Assembly (NCBI GenBank): GCA_902363835.1
Contig: CABJBM010000015.1
Span: forward strand, 1-64,000
Reading direction: 5' to 3'
Origin: Lachnospiraceae bacterium
GTDB lineage: Bacteria; Bacillota; Clostridia; Lachnospirales; Lachnospiraceae
DNA length: 64,000 bases
A model generated the notes under the pieces. That model was not told the origin of the DNA, did no database searches, and was given only the letters and a program-made list of their open reading frames with translations. Position 1 is the first letter of the stretch; every line of letters starts with the position of its first letter. Of the stretch, positions 43,754-51,129 are shown one piece after another. The translations under genes were made by a program, and so were the position numbers.

Positions 43754-45028
43754 ATGAGTGACAGGGACTCTATGAATAGAGAGATTAAGAAAAACCGGCT
43801 TCGGCGGCAGATTGTTTCATCTTCTCCTCAGGATGGCGAAGACAGTCAGGAGATCATTAAAAAGGCTCTCACCAGGGTGAGGAAAAGAAAAATCAGGATT
43901 GCTCTGGTTCTGTTTTTGGTGCTTTTTGCAGGTGCCATAGGGGTGTATGAATATTTCACGCTTTATCAGTATACCCAGTACGGCGTGGTTTGGGATAAGC
44001 AGATGAATGAAGGAAGCTATGTGGGATATCTTAGCTTTGGCTCCAATGTGCTGAAATACAGCAAGGACGGCGCCTCCTATCTGGATTCTCAGGGAAAAGA
44101 AGTGTGGATACAAAGCTATGAGATGAAATCTCCCAAGGCATGGGTAAACGGAAATTATGCAGCCATTGCGGACCAGCAGGGGAATTCCATCTATATCTTT
44201 GACAAGACAGGAAAGACAGGCGTAGCAACTACGGTACTTCCTATTGTGAAAGCGACGGTGTCCTCCTACGGAGTGGTGGCAGCCATCCTGGAGGACTCCA
44301 CGTCCAATTATATTTATTTCTTTAAAAGAGACGGAAGCGCTCTGGATGTGAAGATCAAAGCGCTTTTAGGCGGTGATTCCGGTTATCCCGTGGATATCAG
44401 TTTATCTCCGGATGGAACCCAGCTGATCGGAGCTTATGCATATTTAAAAAACGGAACCTTAAACGGCAGGGTGGCGTTTCACAATTTTGCGGAAATTGGC
44501 AAGAGTGTTCCGGACAGGCTGGTGGGAGGCTTTGACGAGCCTTATGATGCCTCTCTGGTTGCCCAGGTCCAATTTCTTGACAATACATACTCCTGTGCCT
44601 TTGCTGATAACAGCATATCCTTTTACTCCACAAAGAATGAGCTTTCCCCGGAGCTGATCCGGCAGGTGGCTGTGGAGGAGGAGATAAAGAGTGTGTTCTA
44701 TTCGGAGAAATATGCAGGACTTATTGTGGACAACCGGGAAGGGGAAAACCCTTACCGGCTGGATATATACAAAACCAATGGGAATCTGGTATTTTCCAAA
44801 GGTTTCCAATATCAGTACACCCATGCTGATATTGACGGGGACCATGTAATTTTGTATAATGAAGATTCTTGCAGAGTCTACAATATGTCCGGAAGGCTTA
44901 AATTTGCCGGGACATTTGATTTTCCGATATCTAAGATCCGAAACGGCAGGTTCCCAAATACTCTGATCGTAACCGGACCCCAAAACATGAAAGAAATAAG
45001 ATTACAAATAGGAGGACAATACCAATGA
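43754..45028 (+). CDS. Membrane-anchored beta-propeller-like protein (DUF5711 type)
   Basis: 424 aa. A basic cytoplasmic N-terminus is followed by one membrane helix (about residues 44-64), then an extracellular domain of repeated beta strands (YLDSQGKEVW, SIYIFDKTGKTG, YIYFFKRDGSALD, ISLSPDGTQLIGAY), resembling a beta-propeller. This matches the DUF5711 family, whose function is not known to me. The start at 43754 follows GGGAGAAAAGAG. Its stop overlaps tkt by 4 nt, which is an unexpected coupling. Confidence 0.75.
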   Translation: MSDRDSMNREIKKNRLRRQIVSSSPQDGEDSQEIIKKALTRVRKRKIRIALVLFLVLFAGAIGVYEYFTLYQYTQYGVVWDKQMNEGSYVGYLSFGSNVLKYSKDGASYLDSQGKEVWIQSYEMKSPKAWVNGNYAAIADQQGNSIYIFDKTGKTGVATTVLPIVKATVSSYGVVAAILEDSTSNYIYFFKRDGSALDVKIKALLGGDSGYPVDISLSPDGTQLIGAYAYLKNGTLNGRVAFHNFAEIGKSVPDRLVGGFDEPYDASLVAQVQFLDNTYSCAFADNSISFYSTKNELSPELIRQVAVEEEIKSVFYSEKYAGLIVDNREGENPYRLDIYKTNGNLVFSKGFQYQYTHADIDGDHVILYNEDSCRVYNMSGRLKFAGTFDFPISKIRNGRFPNTLIVTGPQNMKEIRLQIGGQYQ

Positions 45029-47004
45029 GCAACATCGATACCATGTCAGTCAATGCAATCCGTGTCCTTTCCGCGGATGCCATCCAAAAAGCGAATTCCG
45101 GCCATCCGGGACTTCCCTTAGGCTGCGCTTCAGCAGCTTATGAATTATGGGCAAACCACATGAACCACAATCCGGCAGATCCGGACTGGGCCAACAGGGA
45201 CCGCTTTATCTTATCCGGAGGCCATGGTTCCATGCTTTTGTATTCCCTGCTTCATTTATTTGGTTATGGGAATTTATCAAAAGAGGATTTGATGAATTTC
45301 CGCCAGCATGGTTCCAAAACTCCAGGACATCCGGAGTATGGCCACACGGTAGGTGTTGAAGCTACCACAGGACCTTTGGGCGCAGGTATGGGCATGGCTG
45401 TTGGTATGGCCATTGCCGAGAAACATCTGTCATCCGTATTCAACAAAGAGGATTACCCCGTTGTTGACCATTATACCTATGCACTGGGCGGAGATGGCTG
45501 CATGATGGAAGGTATTTCCTCTGAGGTCTTTTCCCTGGCAGGAACCCTTGGCCTTGGGAAATTGATTGTTTTGTATGACTCTAACCAGATTTCCATTGAA
45601 GGAAGCACTGACATTGCATTTACAGAGGATGTCAGGAAGCGCATGGAAGCATTCCATTTCCAGACCATTACCGTTGAGGATGGAAACGATCTGGAAGCCA
45701 TTGGACGAGCTATTGAAGAAGCAAAAGCAGACACAGAGCACCCCTCTTTTATTACAATTAAAACCCAGATCGGCTATGGCTGTCCTGCAAAGCAGGGGAA
45801 AGCCAGTGCTCATGGAGAGCCTCTGGGAGCCGATAACGTGACAGCCTTAAAGGAAAACTTAGGCTGGCCTTCCATGGAGCCATTCTATGTTCCTGAAGAG
45901 GTGTACAGCCACTATCAGAAGATCGCAGAGGAGAAGGCAGAGACAGAAGCGGCATGGAATGTGATGTTTGCCGCATACTGCCAGGAGTATCCTGATATGG
46001 AAGAGCTTTGGAGCGCATACCATGATCCGGATGCAGGAGAAAAAGCAATTGAAAAATGCGAAGACTTCTGGAAGAGGTCTGAAAAGGCAGATGCAACCAG
46101 GAATTTATCCGGACAGGTATTAAACCGTTTAAAAACCTGTATGCCCAACTTAATCGGAGGTTCTGCGGATCTGGCTCCTTCCAATAAGACCAACATGACC
46201 GATATGGGGGATTTTTCAAAGACCAACGCCGGCGGACGCAACCTGCACTTTGGCGTAAGAGAGCTTGGCATGACAGCCATTGGAAACGGAATGATGCTTC
46301 ACGGCGGCCTTCGCACCTATGTGGCAACCTTTTTCGTGTTCAGCGATTATACAAAGCCAATGGCACGCTTATCCTCATTAATGGGCGTTCCACTGACCTA
46401 CGTATTTACCCATGACAGTATCGGTGTGGGAGAAGACGGACCCACCCATGAGCCGATTGAGCAGCTTGCCATGTTAAGGGCAATGCCGAATTTCCATGTA
46501 TTCCGTCCCTGCGACGAGACAGAGACGGCAGCAGCCTGGTATTCTGCACTGACCTCTAAAAAAACTCCTACCGCTCTTGTGCTTACAAGGCAGAACTTAA
46601 CACCTATGCCGGGAAGCAGCAAGGATGCGTTAAAGGGAGGTTACGTGATTGACGACTGCGAAGGTACTCCTGAAATCATCCTGATGGCAAGCGGTTCTGA
46701 GGTGGAGCTTGCAGTCAATGCAAAGAAGCTTCTTGCCGACAGAAAGGTACGTGTGGTTTCCATGCCTTGTATGGATCTGTTTGAAGAGCAGACCGTGGAA
46801 TATAAGGAATCTGTCCTTCCAAAGGCAGTTCGCAAGCGCGTGGCAATAGAAGCCTTAAGTGACTTCGGCTGGGGCAAATACGTTGGCCTTGACGGAACGT
46901 ATGTAACCATGAAGGGCTTTGGAGCCAGCGGCCCTGCAAATCTTTTATTTGAACATTTTGGATTTACAGCGGAGACCGTAGCAGAAGCCGCAAGGTCTAT
47001 ATAG
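45025..47004 (+). CDS. tkt: Transketolase
   Basis: 659 aa full-length enzyme of the pentose phosphate pathway. It has the N-terminal NSGHPGLPLGCA, the thiamine motif GDGCMMEGISSE, the catalytic glutamate in FGVRELGMT and the substrate loop THDSIGVGEDGPTHEP. It differs from the split transketolase at 31646-33372 and is probably the housekeeping copy. It overlaps the DUF5711 gene by 4 nt and is preceded by GGAGG inside that gene. Confidence 0.95.
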   Translation: MSNIDTMSVNAIRVLSADAIQKANSGHPGLPLGCASAAYELWANHMNHNPADPDWANRDRFILSGGHGSMLLYSLLHLFGYGNLSKEDLMNFRQHGSKTPGHPEYGHTVGVEATTGPLGAGMGMAVGMAIAEKHLSSVFNKEDYPVVDHYTYALGGDGCMMEGISSEVFSLAGTLGLGKLIVLYDSNQISIEGSTDIAFTEDVRKRMEAFHFQTITVEDGNDLEAIGRAIEEAKADTEHPSFITIKTQIGYGCPAKQGKASAHGEPLGADNVTALKENLGWPSMEPFYVPEEVYSHYQKIAEEKAETEAAWNVMFAAYCQEYPDMEELWSAYHDPDAGEKAIEKCEDFWKRSEKADATRNLSGQVLNRLKTCMPNLIGGSADLAPSNKTNMTDMGDFSKTNAGGRNLHFGVRELGMTAIGNGMMLHGGLRTYVATFFVFSDYTKPMARLSSLMGVPLTYVFTHDSIGVGEDGPTHEPIEQLAMLRAMPNFHVFRPCDETETAAAWYSALTSKKTPTALVLTRQNLTPMPGSSKDALKGGYVIDDCEGTPEIILMASGSEVELAVNAKKLLADRKVRVVSMPCMDLFEEQTVEYKESVLPKAVRKRVAIEALSDFGWGKYVGLDGTYVTMKGFGASGPANLLFEHFGFTAETVAEAARSI

Positions 47005-47031
47005 AGATATTCACGAAAGCAATGAGCAGTG

Positions 47032-47145
47032 TGAAACAGGCCACGAGAGGATTTTCGTTGTGCCTGCACATAAGAAAACCATCTCGTGGCCTGTTTCATT
47101 GGGCGAATGCCCGTGAGCTGGCAAAACCGCAGGTTTTGCCAGCTC
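47032..47145. repeat. Two large hairpins between tkt and glucokinase gene
   Basis: The first has a perfect 17-bp stem (47032-47048 and 47082-47098) with further inner pairing; the second has a perfect 14-bp stem (GAGCTGGCAAAACC at 47115-47128, right arm 47132-47145, 3-nt loop). A small GGGC/GCCC hairpin lies between. The first may terminate tkt; the second is in the glucokinase leader and is followed by CTCCACTGCGG, similar to the CTCCGCTGG after the pgi hairpin. Confidence 0.55.
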
Positions 47146-47190
47146 CACTGCGGACTTACGGTACAACAGTAAAAAAGGAGAGTGTACACA

Positions 47191-48135
47191 ATGGGAATGA
47201 AATGTGTTGGCGTTGACGTCGGCGGTACATCTGTAAAGATCGGAATATTTGAAGTGACAGGGGAGCTCCTCCATAAATGGGAAGTCCCCACCAGAAAGGA
47301 AGAGGGCGGAAAATACATCCTTGATGACACCGCCGCTTCCATACTAAAAACTTTAGAAGAACTTAACATCCCCTTAAAAGACGTAAAAGGAGTTGGCATG
47401 GGAGTTCCCGGACCAGTCATGCCCAGCGGGTATGTAGAGGTCTGCGTGAATTTAGGCTGGCGTGATATGTATCCGGAAAAGACCTTAAGCGAAATGCTTC
47501 ACGGCCTGCCTGTAAAAAGCGGCAATGATGCCAATGTAGCAGCCCTTGGCGAGATGTGGCAGGGAGGCGGAAAGGGTTATGACGATATTGTCATGGTCAC
47601 TCTTGGCACCGGTGTTGGCGGAGGCGTAATCATTGACCAAAAAATCGTTGCCGGAAAGCATGGCCTGGCAGGAGAGATCGGGCATATCCATATCCGTGAC
47701 GATGAAACGGAAAGCTGCAACTGCGGAGGCGTGGGCTGCGTGGAACAGATCGCCAGCGCCACAGGAATTGCAAGAGAGGCCAGAAGAAAAATGGCTGCAA
47801 TGGATACACCTTCCGTTCTCAGGACATTTGGTGACAATGTAACGGCAAAGGATGTGCTGGATGCTGCCAAGGAAGGGGATGCCCTGGCTTGTGAGGTCAT
47901 GGAGGTTGTAGGCCATTACCTTGGTCTTAGCCTGGCTCAGATATCCATGGTAACAGACCCTGAGGTCTTTGTCATTGGCGGAGGCGTTTCAAAGGCCGGA
48001 GCGTTCCTGATCGATATTCTTTTTAAGCATTTTGACAAGTACACTCCTATTTCCAAAAATAAGAGCGGAATCGTCCTGGCGAAGCTGGGAAATGACGCAG
48101 GAATTTATGGTGCGGCAAGACTGATTCTGGATTAA
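47191..48135 (+). CDS. glk: ROK-family glucokinase
   Basis: 314 aa sugar kinase. The ATP site VGVDVGGTSVKIGIF, the catalytic SGNDANVAALGE and the ROK zinc motif CNCGGVGCVEQIAS are present, with GTGVGGGVI between. ROK enzymes of this kind phosphorylate glucose to glucose-6-phosphate, which pgi would use. The start at 47191 follows AAAGGAG; a GTG at 47182 is an in-frame alternative overlapping that site. It is followed by a strong terminator. Confidence 0.9.
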   Translation: MGMKCVGVDVGGTSVKIGIFEVTGELLHKWEVPTRKEEGGKYILDDTAASILKTLEELNIPLKDVKGVGMGVPGPVMPSGYVEVCVNLGWRDMYPEKTLSEMLHGLPVKSGNDANVAALGEMWQGGGKGYDDIVMVTLGTGVGGGVIIDQKIVAGKHGLAGEIGHIHIRDDETESCNCGGVGCVEQIASATGIAREARRKMAAMDTPSVLRTFGDNVTAKDVLDAAKEGDALACEVMEVVGHYLGLSLAQISMVTDPEVFVIGGGVSKAGAFLIDILFKHFDKYTPISKNKSGIVLAKLGNDAGIYGAARLILD

Positions 48136-48143
48136 ATAAGAGT

Positions 48144-48172
48144 AAGGCGGATTCCAAAGAATCCGCCTTTTC
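48144..48172. terminator. Bidirectional terminator between glucokinase and flavodiiron genes
   Basis: AAGGCGGATTC, loop CAAA, GAATCCGCCTT followed by TTCC; a perfect 11-bp stem between convergent genes. Confidence 0.85.
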
Positions 48173-48191
48173 CATTGCTTATTAAGTTCCT

Positions 48192-49379
48192 CTACTGGCA
48201 GAGTGCCCTGGCAATCTCCGCTGCCTTTTGAAAGTCCTCTTCTTCCGGATTCCAAAGGCATTTGGCTTCCGGTTCCACCACAGAGAATCCTGCCTCTGTC
48301 AGCCGTTCCCGAAGGACCTTTGTTCCCTCTCCGCTCCATCCGTAGCATCCGAATACAGCCGCTTTTTTACCCTTATATTTTAATTCCTTCAGGAAATCAA
48401 GCCATCCCCCCACAGAAGAAAGAATGCTGCCCCCTACAGTTGGAGAGCCAAGGGCAATTGCTTTTGATTTAAACACTTCTGTCATAATATCGTTTTTATT
48501 TGTCTTGGAAATGTTATAGATTTTCACTCTGGTATCCGGTGAGAGCCGCGCGATTTCTGCGCTGATCTTATGGGCCAGCTGCTTGGTTCCATCCCACATG
48601 GTATCATAAACCACGGTGATCTGATCCTCCTGATAGTTCTGGGACCATTCATAATATTTCTCCACGATCTGCAGCGGATTTTCTCTCCAAATAGAGCCGT
48701 GGCTGGTGGCGATGATATCAATGGGAAGGTTTAACCCCTGTATTTCCTCAATTTTCTTTTTTACAAGAGGGGAAAAAGGTGTCAGAATATTGGCATAATA
48801 CTTAATGGCTTCTTCCCAAAGCCTGCACTGGTCAGCCTTGTCATTAAACAATTCTTCCACTGCAAAATGCTGTCCAAAGGCGTCGTTGGAAAAGAGGATA
48901 TTATCACCTGTCAAATAAGTTGCCATGCTGTCCGGCCAGTGGAGCATTCTCATTTCCACAAATACCAGCTGCTTTCCATTGCCAATGTCAATGGAATCCC
49001 CTGTTTTCACCACCTGATAATTCCATTCCGGATGGTGATACTGTCCTGTAAGGGATTTTACCCCGTTTGCCGTACAGTAAATGGGGGTGCCGGGAATTTT
49101 CTCCATGAGTGCAGGAAGGGAACCGCTGTGGTCCACCTCTCCGTGGTTGGCAACAATAAAATCGATCTCCTTTAAGTCAATCTCTTTTTCCAGATTGTCA
49201 ATAAATTCCGTAGAATGAGGCTTCCAGACCGTGTCAATGAGGACCGTCTTTTCTTCCTTTATCAAATAGGCATTCTGGCTTGAGCCATGGTTAATGGAAT
49301 AATCCGCGCCATGGAAGGATTCCAGCTCCCAGTCCATGAATCCCACCCAATAAACATTATTTTTAACAAGTTTTTTCAT
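48192..49379 (-). CDS. Flavodiiron protein (oxygen/nitric oxide reductase)
   Basis: 395 aa, class A flavodiiron protein. The N-terminal beta-lactamase-like domain has the iron ligands HGEVDH (His 79, Glu 81, Asp 83, His 84); the C-terminal flavodoxin domain (from about 255) has YDTMWDGTKQ for FMN phosphate and the SPTVGG region. These enzymes reduce O2 to water or NO to N2O in anaerobes. Electron supply, often a rubredoxin, is not encoded here. It overlaps the RIC gene by one base, and an FNR-type box precedes the pair. Confidence 0.92.
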   Translation of the reverse strand: MKKLVKNNVYWVGFMDWELESFHGADYSINHGSSQNAYLIKEEKTVLIDTVWKPHSTEFIDNLEKEIDLKEIDFIVANHGEVDHSGSLPALMEKIPGTPIYCTANGVKSLTGQYHHPEWNYQVVKTGDSIDIGNGKQLVFVEMRMLHWPDSMATYLTGDNILFSNDAFGQHFAVEELFNDKADQCRLWEEAIKYYANILTPFSPLVKKKIEEIQGLNLPIDIIATSHGSIWRENPLQIVEKYYEWSQNYQEDQITVVYDTMWDGTKQLAHKISAEIARLSPDTRVKIYNISKTNKNDIMTEVFKSKAIALGSPTVGGSILSSVGGWLDFLKELKYKGKKAAVFGCYGWSGEGTKVLRERLTEAGFSVVEPEAKCLWNPEEEDFQKAAEIARALCQ

Positions 49380-50080
49380 TATCTAATTCCTCCTTCATAC
49401 TTTGGAAACAGCAGTGAGTTTTCTGTAAATATATGAATATACACATCCTTAACCAGCTCTTCCAGCCTCTGAAAGACCAGGCGGTAAGAAGCGCAGCCGT
49501 CTTTTGGCGGGGTAAAATCATTGGTGCAGGCTGTGATCTCTTTTATTAAATTTCCGGCTCCTTCATGCTCATCCTCCAGCTCCTTTACATATCCGGCATT
49601 CTTATCCCCTGTAAAGGTCTTTTTCATATATGGGAAAATAAGTTTTTCTTCCTTTGCGAAATGCTCCTGGAGCTCCTTTCTCAAATCCGAAAAAAGTCCG
49701 TGTAAGGGGACCAGCTGTTCCTGATGGTCTTCGTAATGAACCAGCAGAACCTTGTTGATCAGTTCATCGATTTCCGCCAGCAGGGTTCTTTCCTTTGAAT
49801 GGTGAGTGTCAATAATATAATCAATCAGGTCCGGGACATCCATTTCCGTCAGACGTTCCATTGCCAGTACCTGTCCTTTATTTGATTTTCGGGGTTTATT
49901 CACCAGCTTTTTATTCAGCAGTTCAATAAAGCTCTTTGATTCGATTCCCAACTCCTGCAGGGCAATTTCCAGATCATTCTTTCCTCCGCAGCAATAATCA
50001 ATGTGAAAATCATTAAATATTTCAACTGCTTCCGGATAGGCCTTAACCACATCGGTCACTTTCATTTTACCTGTAATCAT
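49379..50080 (-). CDS. ric: Iron-sulfur cluster repair di-iron protein (RIC/ScdA)
   Basis: 233 aa. The N-terminal ScdA/DUF542 domain has the conserved FHIDYCCGGKNDLE, and the C-terminal hemerythrin-like domain has the histidine and glutamate ligands (HHSKER, HYEDHQEQ, HFAKEEKLIFPYM, EDEHEGAG). RIC proteins (YtfE/ScdA) repair Fe-S clusters damaged by NO or oxidants. Co-transcription with a flavodiiron protein points to a nitrosative/oxidative defence unit. The start at 50080 follows GGAGGAG. Confidence 0.92.
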   Translation of the reverse strand: MITGKMKVTDVVKAYPEAVEIFNDFHIDYCCGGKNDLEIALQELGIESKSFIELLNKKLVNKPRKSNKGQVLAMERLTEMDVPDLIDYIIDTHHSKERTLLAEIDELINKVLLVHYEDHQEQLVPLHGLFSDLRKELQEHFAKEEKLIFPYMKKTFTGDKNAGYVKELEDEHEGAGNLIKEITACTNDFTPPKDGCASYRLVFQRLEELVKDVYIHIFTENSLLFPKYEGGIR

Positions 50081-50135
50081 AATTCTCCTCCTTTTTCCTT
50101 ACCTTTTTAAAAACAGCGGCTCTGTTTGTAAGGCT

Positions 50136-50176
50136 AGTATAACCGGGAAAGAGAAGGAAAAATGTGATTTGAATCA
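50136..50176 (-). promoter_or_regulatory. FNR/Crp-type operator and promoter of the RIC-flavodiiron operon
   Basis: The palindrome TGATTTGAATCA (50165-50176) has the TGAT-N4-ATCA form of FNR/Crp sites. Downstream on the minus strand a -10 box TATACT (50141-50136) predicts a start at 50129, placing the palindrome centre at -41.5, the class II activator position. No good -35 box is present, as expected for an activator-dependent promoter. Confidence 0.7.
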
Positions 50177-50200
50177 TTATTTTTAATTTTTTATTTATTT

Positions 50201-50890
50201 TCAGGTTTTGCTTTCAAAAGCCTCCCTTAAAATATCTTTATTCCGAACGCGGATTCTGCGGTTACCTATGAGCTCAATGGCACCTTCCCTGCACAGCTCT
50301 CCTAACTTTCTGCTGATGGTTTCTCTTCTGACATTGATATAAGCGGATATATCGTCTCTGGTCAATTCTATGGTTTCCTCCCTGATCCGGCTGCTTCTGA
50401 ATAAGAGGAACCCGGCAACCCGGGCCTTGGCGTCGTTTACGGATAAGAGCTGTACCAGTTCATTTGCCATCGACAATTTCTGCCCCACCACGCTTAACAG
50501 TTTGACACCGATTTCAGGCTTTTTAAGTATCAGCTCCTGAATGTCTGTAAAAGATATCAGGCACACTCCGCATTCTTCCAGGGCAACAGCATTTGCTTCA
50601 AATGTTTTTCCACCGAATATATTCTGCTCTCCGTAAATATCACCTTGTACCAGGATATCAAGGACATACTCCTTTCCTTCCAGGGAATAGTGGTTGATCT
50701 TGATTTTTCCATAGCGGATGATCAGGATTTTATCCGCCGTGTCATATTCATGGAAAACCGTTTCACCTCTTTTATAATCCAGGTGCCGGGCTTTTGACAC
50801 CAGTTCCTTTTGCTCGTCTAAAGAAAGGGGATCAAAAAGAGGGATTTTTGAGGTGCACAATTTGCTGCAGCAATTACACATAAGTTCCAT
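50201..50890 (-). CDS. Crp/Fnr-family regulator with N-terminal cysteine cluster
   Basis: 229 aa. A cyclic-nucleotide-binding-like sensor domain (about 15-130, GDIYGEQNIFGG) precedes a winged-helix domain (about 150-220, recognition region INVRRETISRKLGEL). The N-terminus MELMCNCCSKLC places four cysteines at residues 5, 7, 8 and 12, which could bind a [4Fe-4S] cluster as in FNR. It likely activates the RIC-flavodiiron operon downstream. The ATG at 50890 follows AAAGGAG. Confidence 0.88.
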   Translation of the reverse strand: MELMCNCCSKLCTSKIPLFDPLSLDEQKELVSKARHLDYKRGETVFHEYDTADKILIIRYGKIKINHYSLEGKEYVLDILVQGDIYGEQNIFGGKTFEANAVALEECGVCLISFTDIQELILKKPEIGVKLLSVVGQKLSMANELVQLLSVNDAKARVAGFLLFRSSRIREETIELTRDDISAYINVRRETISRKLGELCREGAIELIGNRRIRVRNKDILREAFESKT

Positions 50891-50933
50891 GCCGTTCTCC
50901 TTTCAGGCATTTGGCCGTTCTATGGATAATTAT

Positions 50934-50961
50934 ATTATAATAAACGGGGAGAGTATGGCAA
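50934..50961 (-). promoter_or_regulatory. Promoter of the Crp/Fnr-type regulator gene
   Basis: On the minus strand TTGCCA (50961-50956), 16 nt, TATAAT (50939-50934). Confidence 0.6.
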
Positions 50962-51066
50962 GAGGGGATTTGCCTTTTTGCAGGTTTTTTGTTTCCGCAA
51001 AGGTTTGGATCGTTTCACTATGTGCTTCCAGTGCAAGGGTGAAGGAGGCAAAAGAAGAGACGCATT

Positions 51067-51107
51067 TAAAAAGCGGCCCCTGCAATTTTAGCAGGAGCCG
51101 TTTTTTA
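51067..51107 (-). terminator. Terminator after the P-type ATPase gene
   Basis: AAAAAGCGGC-CCTGC and GCAGG-GCCGTTTTTT pair around a 7-nt loop; A-run on one side and T-run on the other, so it could act in both directions. It lies 23 nt after the ATPase stop. Confidence 0.75.
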
Positions 51108-51129
51108 TAATTTAAATCCAAATCGGCAG

